A DNA stretch of 64,000 nucleotides from an uncultured Clostridia bacterium. GTDB lineage: Bacteria > Bacillota > Clostridia > Lachnospirales > CAG-274. Both the position numbers and the translations under genes were made by a program. Shown in pieces: positions 47,314 through 56,600 of this stretch (its first letter is position 1; each line of letters begins with the position of its first letter). The notes below the pieces were generated by a model that was not told where the DNA came from, did not search any database, and worked only from the letters and a program-made list of their open reading frames with translations. The DNA lies in assembly GCA_944383305.1 (NCBI GenBank), contig CALWOZ010000002.1, positions 25,795 through 89,794 of the forward strand, given 5' to 3'.

Positions 47314-48780
47314 ATGGACATTTTAAAGAAAGATATAACAATAGATAAAACAATAGGAAAAGAAACAAGTCAAGTGTTAATAGAAGGAGATATAATTGTA
47401 CCAGATACAAAACCAGACATAGACATAGTTTTAGAGGCTAATGCAACAGCATATATAGATAATAAAGACATAGTTAATGATAGAATAACTTTTAAAGGAA
47501 ATTTAGACATAAATGTTTTATTTATTGCAAAAGGTGAAGACAAAGCCATTTATAATATGCAATCTACATATCCTATTAACGACTTTATAAATATGGAAGG
47601 TATAGATAAAAATATGACTGTTTTTACTACCTGTAATATTTCTAATTTAGACTATAAGCTTATAAATGATAGAAAAGTAAGCTTTAGAGCTATATTAGAT
47701 GTTTGTTCTGAAGTTTTAGCTAAAGAAAATATAGAGGCAGTATCTAGTATAGAAGGACTTGACGAAAAACAAATGAAAGTAACTAATATTAATGTTAATA
47801 AAGTAGCTTGTACTAAATTTGACCGCTTTAATATAAAAGATGAAATAGAAATATCTAGTGGCAGACCTAACATAAAAGAAATTCTTGATATTAGTCTTAA
47901 TATAGCTAATAAAGATGTAAAGACATATTTAGAAAAAATAACTATTTCTGGTGATATTAGAGCTTGTATACTTTATAAAAGCGATGAAGAAGATAGTATA
48001 ATTACATATTTTGAACAAGATATACCTTTTAATGGCTCAATAGAGGTAGAAGGGGCAACAGAAAATATGATGGGGGATGTTTATCTAGACATTCAAGAAA
48101 AAAATATACAAATCCTAGAAGATGTAGATGGAGAACCTAGAGTTATAGGCATAGAAGCATATATTGGTTGTAATATAAAAGTTACATATGAAGATGATAT
48201 GAATATTTTAGAAGATGCTTATGCATTAGATAAGCAAATCAATATAGAAAAAAATATACAAAGTTATCCTATTCTTGTTTGTAAAAATAAAAATCAAGCA
48301 TCTATAAAAGAAATAGTTAAATTAGATGATGAATGTCCACCTATTTTGCAAGTATTAAAAGTATCTGGTAAACCTATTTTAGATAGTATTGAAATTTTAG
48401 ATGATAAAGTTATTGCAGAAGGTGTTATAGAATGTAAAATATTATATATTACTAATAATGATGAATATCCTATGCATTGTTTTAATACTATTATACCTTA
48501 TAATCAAATAATAGATGCAAAAGGAAGCAATACAAAAACCGATAAAGTGGATATTAATACTAATCTTGAACATATAGGTGTTAATATGATGTCTGATAAA
48601 GATGTTGAAATTAGATGTGCTATTAATTTTGATACCTGTGTAACTAAAGAAAAGGAAATTTCAATTATTACAGATATTATTTTTGATGAAGTTGATGAAC
48701 AATTTTTAAATAGTATCGCTAGTATAATTATATATGAAGCTGATATAATAAGACATAATCAAAAATCATTGAATTTTTAA
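47314..48780 (+). CDS. SipL-like spore-coat morphogenetic protein, apparently lacking LysM
   Basis: 488 residues with three SPOCS (DUF3794) domains (about 35-120, 185-275 and 345-435; for example EGDIIVPDTKPDIDIVLEAN). In Clostridia, SipL binds SpoIVA and assembles the coat; it normally ends SI(I/T)IY followed by a C-terminal LysM domain. Here SIIIY (about residue 471) is followed only by EADIIRHNQKSLNF and a stop inside a terminator hairpin, with mobile-element genes directly after. The gene is therefore probably cut short by the conjugative element, although a natural LysM-less paralogue is possible. AGGAGG ribosome site. Confidence 0.75.
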   Translation: MDILKKDITIDKTIGKETSQVLIEGDIIVPDTKPDIDIVLEANATAYIDNKDIVNDRITFKGNLDINVLFIAKGEDKAIYNMQSTYPINDFINMEGIDKNMTVFTTCNISNLDYKLINDRKVSFRAILDVCSEVLAKENIEAVSSIEGLDEKQMKVTNINVNKVACTKFDRFNIKDEIEISSGRPNIKEILDISLNIANKDVKTYLEKITISGDIRACILYKSDEEDSIITYFEQDIPFNGSIEVEGATENMMGDVYLDIQEKNIQILEDVDGEPRVIGIEAYIGCNIKVTYEDDMNILEDAYALDKQINIEKNIQSYPILVCKNKNQASIKEIVKLDDECPPILQVLKVSGKPILDSIEILDDKVIAEGVIECKILYITNNDEYPMHCFNTIIPYNQIIDAKGSNTKTDKVDINTNLEHIGVNMMSDKDVEIRCAINFDTCVTKEKEISIITDIIFDEVDEQFLNSIASIIIYEADIIRHNQKSLNF

Positions 48781-48806
48781 TGAATTTGAGTATGTCTTAT
48801 TTTTTT
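48750..48806 (+). terminator. Terminator at the end of the sipL-like gene
   Basis: Long imperfect stem: ATAAGACATAATCAAAAATC.. pairs with AATGAATTTGAGTATGTCTT, then TTTTTTTATTTTT. The stop codon of the sipL-like gene is in the loop side. It may be the end of the conjugative element or native. Confidence 0.75.
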
Positions 48807-48839
48807 ATTTTTAAAATTATTACAAAGGAGTGTAAATAT

Positions 48840-49619
48840 ATGAGCAAAGTTATAGCAATAGTTAATGAGAAGGGGGGCGTTGGTAAAACAACAACAGCAA
48901 CAACAATATCGTACTTATTAGGTAAACAAGGCAAAAAAGTTTTACTTATAGATTTTGATGGACAAGCCAATTCAACAATGATAATGGGAGATAAAAATCC
49001 TAACGAAATAGAAACAACTATTTCAACACTTATAAATAAAGTTATAACAAAAGAGAGCTTGCCACAAAAAGAAGACTACATAATAAAAAATAAAGGTATT
49101 GATTTAATACCTGCAAACTCAAATCTTTTCACGCTTGAAAGAAACTTATGTAACATAAATTTTAGAGAGTATATTTTACAAAGTTTAATAGATGAAATTA
49201 AAGTTGGATATGACTATATAATCATAGATTGTATGCCACAAATAGGTACACCTATGATAAATGTTATGATGGCATCAGATAGTCTTATTATACCGACACA
49301 AGCAGAAATATTATCGGCAAAAGGTTTATCAGAACTTGTAAAACACTATTTAACTATAAAAAATATAAATAGGAAGTTAAGCATAGACGGAATTTTAATA
49401 ACAATGGATACTAAAAATACTATTGCATCTAAAGAAGTTAAAAAGATATTAAATGAAAGCTTTAAACAACATATAAATATTTTTGATATAGTTATACCGA
49501 GAAGTACGAAAGTATCAGAGGCAAATATATATAAACAAACTATATGCGAATATATGCCAGAAAATGCAGTATCAAAAGCATACGAGCAATTAGTACAGGA
49601 GATGATGAAAATTGAATAA
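48840..49619 (+). CDS. parA: ParA-family partition ATPase of the conjugative element
   Basis: 259 residues from ATG 48840 (AAAGGAG 8 bases upstream). Deviant Walker A NEKGGVGKTTTATT, IDFDGQANSTM, IIDCMPQIGTPMINVM (Walker B) and PTQAEILSAKGLSELVKHYL. It would help keep or segregate the excised circle together with ParB. Earlier in-frame ATG codons (48780) lack a ribosome site. The start of parB overlaps its end by 8 bp. Confidence 0.93.
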   Translation: MSKVIAIVNEKGGVGKTTTATTISYLLGKQGKKVLLIDFDGQANSTMIMGDKNPNEIETTISTLINKVITKESLPQKEDYIIKNKGIDLIPANSNLFTLERNLCNINFREYILQSLIDEIKVGYDYIIIDCMPQIGTPMINVMMASDSLIIPTQAEILSAKGLSELVKHYLTIKNINRKLSIDGILITMDTKNTIASKEVKKILNESFKQHINIFDIVIPRSTKVSEANIYKQTICEYMPENAVSKAYEQLVQEMMKIE

Positions 49620-50553
49620 CAAAATAGAATTAGATGACTTTAACACAATGTTAAATTTTGCAACAGGGCAAGTTAAAGCATATGGAGAGCCAGAAAAAAT
49701 TGAAATAGAATTACTTAAACCTTTTCCAAATCATAAATTTAAGCTTTATACAGGTAAAAGGCTTGAAGATATGATAGAAAGTATTGAGCAATATGGGGTT
49801 ATCGTTCCGATAGTTGTATGGAAAAATGAAAATGATTTTATTATATTAAGTGGGCATAATCGTGTGGAAGCTTGTAAAAAATTAGGTTTAGATGAAATAC
49901 CTTGTGTAATTAAAGAAGATTTAACAATGGAAGAAGCAACTCTTATTGTTACAGAAACAAACTTTATGCAACGTTCATTTAGTGATTTGTCCCATTCTGA
50001 AAGGGCATATACATTAGAACAACATTATAAAGCTTTAAAGTGTCAAGGCAAAAGAAATGACTTGTTACAAGAAATAGGAAATCTTATGAAAAATGGCACA
50101 GAAAAAAGTGAGTATAATATAGAAAAAGTTGGAAATGAATACAACTTATCAAAAGATACAGTAGCTAGATATATGAGATTAGCCAAGCTTAACGAAGATT
50201 TACTTCAAAAAGTTGATAATGAAAGTTTATCTTTTATGGTAGCCTATAATATTTCATTTATAGAAGATGAAACATTACAACAAAAAATAAATTTTATTTT
50301 AAATAATGGACAAAAAATAAGTTTAGAAAAATCACAAGAACTAAAGAAATTATATAAGGAGTTTAAGCTAAATGCAGATAATTTAGAAAATTATTTATTA
50401 GAAAAAACAGAAAAGTCTAAAAGAACGAGAGCTAAATATACAAAAATAAGTAACGATATAACAAGCAAATATTTTGATAAAAAATGCAAACAAGAAGAAA
50501 TAGAAGATGTTATAGATAAAGCTTTAGAAATGTATTTTAATAGCCAAAATTAG
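49612..50553 (+). CDS. parB: ParB-family protein of the conjugative element
   Basis: 313 residues: N-terminal ParB/Srx domain (about 35-130: YGVIVPIVVWKNENDFIILS then GHNRVEACKKLGLDEIPC), the arginine-box-like ETNFMQRSF, an HTH (about 165-205: NEYNLSKDTVARYMRLAKLN) and a helical end. TTG start inside the parA end; AGGAG 10 bases upstream. Centromere sites for it were not identified. Confidence 0.9.
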   Translation: MNNKIELDDFNTMLNFATGQVKAYGEPEKIEIELLKPFPNHKFKLYTGKRLEDMIESIEQYGVIVPIVVWKNENDFIILSGHNRVEACKKLGLDEIPCVIKEDLTMEEATLIVTETNFMQRSFSDLSHSERAYTLEQHYKALKCQGKRNDLLQEIGNLMKNGTEKSEYNIEKVGNEYNLSKDTVARYMRLAKLNEDLLQKVDNESLSFMVAYNISFIEDETLQQKINFILNNGQKISLEKSQELKKLYKEFKLNADNLENYLLEKTEKSKRTRAKYTKISNDITSKYFDKKCKQEEIEDVIDKALEMYFNSQN

Positions 50554-50606
50554 TGGCACAAATGCAACAAAAAAACTCTATAAGCCTTGAAAACGGCTAA
50601 ACACAT

Positions 50607-50633
50607 AACTTCTTCGCAAGTTGCGAAGAAGTT
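50607..50633. repeat. 13-bp inverted repeat before the giant polyvalent gene
   Basis: AACTTCTTCGCAA, one base, TTGCGAAGAAGTT. It lies between parB and the next ribosome site, with no U-run. Possible attenuator hairpin or ParB-type binding site. Confidence 0.6.
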
Positions 50634-50644
50634 AAAATAAAGGA

Positions 50645-53600
50645 GTGATTACTATAAATAAGCAAAAAATTGAAGAACTAAAAAATCAATACAGGCAAGC
50701 ACTTGATAACATAAACACAGAAGAAGATTTAAAAAGTTTGCTTGACACTGCAATAAAATTTAACAAATACCCATTTGATAACATTGTACTTATTCATAAC
50801 CAAAACCCAGATGCAGAGTTTTTAGCAACAATAGATGTATGGAATAACCAAGTTGGCAGATATGTAAACAGGGGAACAAAAGGATTAGCAGTTTTAGAAA
50901 TTGAAAATCCAAAGCCAACTTTTAAATATTTATTTGAACTAAAAAATACAAATGGGAATTATGCAAGCTATAAAAAAGTTATAGATTACAAATGGGAGAT
51001 TAAAGAAGATACTAATCAAATAGCAAAAAACCTTAATAAGAAAAATGGTACAAATTATGAAAATTTAAAAGAATATTTATACTATACATTAGCAGAAAAA
51101 ATAGCTCAAAAGCAAGATGAGTACATAGGTAATCTTGAAATTGATGACAGGCAAAAATCAGATGTAGCTAATATATCTTTAAGTTGCCTTGAATACATAT
51201 TATTTAAAAAATGCAACTTAGAATATACTTTTCCTAATAACTTAAATTTTGATAGTATAAAAGATATGAAAGTATTTTCTAAAATGGGTAGTCTAGCAAC
51301 TGATATTTCAAGAGAAATTTTAAGAGAGCTTTTTATACAAGTAAAAATAATTGAAAAGGAAAAAGAACGCAAAGGAGAATTAACAAATGGACGAGAAACT
51401 GAAAGAAGCAATGAAGAAAGCCATAGCAGAGGGCAGAACGATGATAGAAACAACACCGACAGGTTGGGAGATAGAGTATTTCGAGGACGAGGTGACAGGA
51501 CTATGGTATCCGATGTTGGCACTGGAAGAGGAAGTGGAGATAGAGCCGAGTCAAGTGCCTTATGGGGTGATGTGGAAGGAGTATCTAACGGAGAACAAAC
51601 GCCACGAGATAACAACATTAGTAATGATAGGAGAACTGAACAAGAAAATGCTAGAGATACAGGAAATGGCAGAGAACTTCAAGGAAAAAACAATACAACA
51701 ACTTTTAGAGAAACAACCAATGCCACCATCGGACAAGACACTAGAGAGAGCCAATCACCTAACACAGATACACCAAATAGCAGAAGAAATGACAATCAAG
51801 GAGATAATAGAGAAAGTAGTATAGATGAAAAAATTGAATATGTAAAATCAAAAATAGGTACAGAAATAAATTTAGGGGATAGAGATTTTACTATTTATAG
51901 AGTAAATGATTTTTTAAATGAAGTTGAGTTATTGCCACAAAATGTTGCTTATCCAATTTTTAGAACAGAGCCTATCGAATATATATATGATTTATTAAAA
52001 GAATTAGAAAATATTAAAGAGCCAGAAGAACAAGGCTCTTTTTTTGTACCTAAAAATGATGATGTTGAAGAAGTAGACGAAATAGGCGACTACAATATAC
52101 CTGATGAAATTGTCCAAATGGCACAAGATATATCTAATGAAGAAATTTTTGAAAATCAGTATTATGACAATGAAATAACAGAAGATTTTAGCCTTGATGA
52201 ACAATCAAACAACAACTACATTTATGAAGAAGAACACAACCTATATGACGGTGGAGTAAAAACAAAGTGTAACACAAATATTGAAATAATTAAGTTATTA
52301 AAAGAGCTTGAGCAACAAGGAAGACTAGCAACACCTGAAGAACAAAAAATACTTGCAGGCTATAATGGTTTTGGTGGGCTTGCAAACGCACTAACTCCAA
52401 ATAAAATAGGTTTTGAAGAACAATACAAAACATTTAAAGAACTTTTAACAGAAGATGAGTTTAAATCGGCACAAAAATCTACAACAACGGCTTTTTACAC
52501 AGAACAAAAAATCATTAAAGAAATTTACAACTGTTTAATGGCTAATGGTTTTAAACAAGGGCGAATACTAGACCCAAGTATGGGGACAGGAAACTTCTTT
52601 TCTGTTCTTCCTAAAGAAATGAAAAATTCAAGCCTTTATGGAATTGAAATTGATAGCCTATCAGGAAGAATTGCAAGGCAGTTGTATCCAAATGCGAACA
52701 TTGAAATAAACGGCTTTGAAGAAACAAATTTTAAAAATAACTTTTTTGATTTAGCTATATCAAACATACCTTTTAATAATCTTCAAATAGACGATAGAGA
52801 ATATAACAAATATAATTTCAAAATACACGATTATTTTATAGCAAAAATGATTGATAAAGTAAGGGCAGACGGTATTGTTGCAGTTATTACAACAAAAGGT
52901 ACACTTGATAAAAAGGATATAAGTGTAAGAAAATATATAAACGAAAGAGCCGAATTTTTAGGAGCAATAAGGCTACCAAACACGGCTTTTAAACAGGTAG
53001 CAGGGACAGAAGTTACATCTGATATAATCTTTTTCAAAAAGAGAAAAGAGCCACTTTTGGAAATAGAAAACAACGCAAGTTGGCTTGAAATAGGCGAAGA
53101 TGAAAATGGAATACCGATGAATAAATATTTCATTAAAAATTCTCATATGGTGCTTGGAAAAATGGTTTTTGATGCAGGTATGTATGGAGATGACAAAGCC
53201 ACGGCTTGTAAGCCTTATGAAGATGTTGACTTGTATTCAATACTTAATTATGCTATGAAATATATTGAGTTTGATTATGAACCTATTGAATACAAAATAG
53301 AAGAAACAAATCAAGAACAACTTCTACAAGATGATAGTATTAGAAACTTTTCATATGGAATAATTAATGATGAAATATATTTTAAAGAAGATAACGAGCT
53401 TATCAAACAAGATTTTGATACTAAAAACAGTGAAAGATTAAAGGGCTTAATAAATGTAAATACGACTTTGAGAGATATTATTGATTTTCAAACTTCCGAA
53501 AAGATAATACAAAATTACACTATCAAAGAATATGATGAAGTTTTAAAAAATAAGATACAAAATCTGAATATAGTTTACGATGACTTTATTAAAAAATATG

Positions 53601-56600
53601 GCTATATAAATAGCAAGGAAAATACCAAAATATTTGCAAAAGATATAGGGCAACCCTTGTTGTTATCTATTGAAAAAGAAATAAAAAATACAAAAGACTT
53701 TGAAAAAACGGATATATTTTACAAACCAACAATAAGAATAAAACAAAATGTGATTATTGAAAATGCAGATGACGCACTTAAAGTTTGCCTTAACGATATA
53801 GGGCGAGTTGATATTTCTTATATGAAACAACTTTACCATAATCCTGAAGATGAAATTATAGAAGAGCTAGGGGACAAAATATTTAGGCAACCTGCTTTTT
53901 ATGATGAAGAAAATAAGTATGAAGGATATGTAACGGCAGATGAATATTTAACAGGATATGTTAAAGACAAATTGCTACTAGCTAAAGATATTGCAACGCA
54001 TTTGCCAGAATTTGAAAAAAATGTACAAGCTCTTGAAAAGGTGCAACCGACACCTTTAAAGCCAGAAGATATAGGCTTTACACTAGGTTCAACTTGGATA
54101 CCAAAAGAAATTTATAAAGATTTTATTAATGAAACTTTGGAGCTTACAAATTTTCAAAAAAGTTATATAAAGCTTAATTACTATGAGTTAGCAAATGAAT
54201 ATTTTCTTGAAAATAAGAAAAGTGGTACAAACTTAAAATGCATTGAAACATATGGTACAAAAAGGAAAAATGCACTTGAAATAATAGAAGATACGCTAAA
54301 TCTTCGCCCTGTTAAAGTAAACGATAAAAAAGAAGTTTTTGATGAGAAAACTAACAAGATGAAAAAAGTTTATGTTATAAATCACGAAGAAACAGTGCTT
54401 GCAAAAGCAAAGCAAGAGCAGTTAAAAAATGAATTTACAAACTGGGTGTTTAGAGATAGTAACAGAGTTGATTATCTTACTAACATATACAACGAAAAAT
54501 TTAACAACTATGTAACTAGAACTTATGACGGTAGCAACCTAGAACTACCTAATATGTCGTCAGAAATAGAGCTTAGAGATTATCAAAAAAATGTAATAGC
54601 AAGGGCTATTTATTCTAATTCAAATGTGCTTATTGCTCACGAAGTTGGGGCAGGTAAGACTTTTAGTGCAATAGCTTGTGTATATGAACAAAAAAGACTA
54701 GGAATATTTAAAAAGCCTTTAATTGTAGTGCCAAATCATTTAACTAAACAATGGGGTAAGGAGTTTTTAAGGCTTTATCCAAATGCAAATATTTTAATAG
54801 CTAACAAGGAAGATTTTAAAAAGGATAGTCGTAGAAAATTTATTTCAAAAATTGCTACAAATGATTTTGATGCAGTAATAATGAGCCATTCAAGTTTTGA
54901 AAAAATAAAAATATCTAAAGAAACAAGGCTTGATGCTCTTGAAAAAGAAATACAATTTTTAGATAATCAAATAGAAGAAAATAAATATTCTTATGATAAA
55001 AAATGGACACTAAAGCAACTAGAACTAACTAAAAATAACATTGAAACAAAATATAAAAAGCTATATGATGAAACATCAAAAGATGATTTTATAGATTTTG
55101 AGCAACTTGGGGTTGATAGCCTAGTTATAGATGAAAGCCATAGGTATAAAAATAATTATGTATACACAAAAATGCAAAGGGTTGCAGGGGTAAACACTTC
55201 ATCTAGCAATAGAGCAATGGATATGCACCTAAAGGCAAGATATATAAGCGAACAAAACAACGGCAAAGGGGTAATATACTTAACAGGTACACCTATAACA
55301 AACTCAATGAGTGAACTTTATGTTTTACAACATACACTACAACCTGAAGATTTAGAAAAAAGAAATATACAAAACTTTGATAGTTGGGTAAGCACATTCG
55401 GCATTGTTGAAGAAACAGACGAAATAAAGCCAGAAGGAACAGGATACCAAAAGAAAATGAGATTGACAAAATTTCATAATCTACCTGAACTTATGAAAAC
55501 TTTTAGAAATATAGCAGATATAAAAACGGCAGAAACTTTAAACTTGCCACGACCTACACTTAAAACAGGTGGCGTTCAAGTAATAAAAACAGACTTAACC
55601 GAAGCTCAAAAAGAAATAGTAGACGAACTTGCAGATAGAGCAGAACTGATAAGACTTGGGCAAGTTGACCCAGAAGTTGATAACTTTTTAAAAATCACAC
55701 TTCTTGCAAAACTTTTATCGGTAGACCCACGAATTATAGATGAACTTTTACCTTATAATCCAAATACAAAGCTAAATGTTTGTGCTAGAAAAGTTGCGGA
55801 AATATATCACGAAACAATGGGAAATAAAAGTACACAACTTATATTTTGTGATAGTGGTACACCAAAGGCAGATAGTTTCAATTTTTATGACGCACTTAAA
55901 AAAGAAATGATAGAAAACGGAGTGGCAGAAAATGAAATAGCTTATATTCACGATGCTAACACAGATGAGAAAAAAGAAAAGCTTTTTGAAAAGGTAAGAA
56001 CAGGAGAAATAAGGGTTCTTATAGGTAGTACTGAAAAAATGGGAACAGGTACAAATATACAAAATAAACTTTATGCTCTCCATCATTTAGATGTGCCGTG
56101 GCGACCAGACCACCTTATTCAACGAAACGGAAGAATTTTAAGACAGGGTAATGAAAATGCCCAAGTAGAAATATTTAATTATGTTACAGAAGGTAGCTTT
56201 GATAGTTATTTGTGGCAGATTTTAGAAAACAAACAGAAGTTTATTTCTCAAGTAATGACAGAAAAATCGCCTCTTAGAAGTTGTGATGATATAGACGAAG
56301 TAGTTTTAAGTTATGGAGAGATTAAAGCTATTGCAATGAAAAATCCGTTCCTTAAAGAAAAAATGCAAATAGATACTGAAATAAATAAAATAAATCTTTT
56401 AAAATCTAGTTGGCTTGAAAGTAAGCAAATGTTTAAAAATGTAATTAACAATATACCAGGTAGAATAGAAAAACTTAAAAGTTATATGCAGAAAATACAA
56501 GCAGATATTAAAATATATGAAGAAAATAAAAAGCCTGATTTTGAAATAACATTAAATGGTAAAACATTTGATGAAAGAGCAAAAGCAGGGGAATATTTAA

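Noticed and set aside
48780..48839. Earlier ATG start for parA at 48780
   Set aside because: It would add 20 hydrophobic residues before the conserved Walker A start, lies in the terminator region, and lacks a ribosome site; ATG 48840 has AAAGGAG.
51106..51618. 170-codon open frame antisense to the giant ICE gene
   Set aside because: Ser/Leu/Pro-rich mirror of the Arg/Gly/Asn-rich linker, with no ribosome site; unlike the sense overprinted frame it resembles no family.
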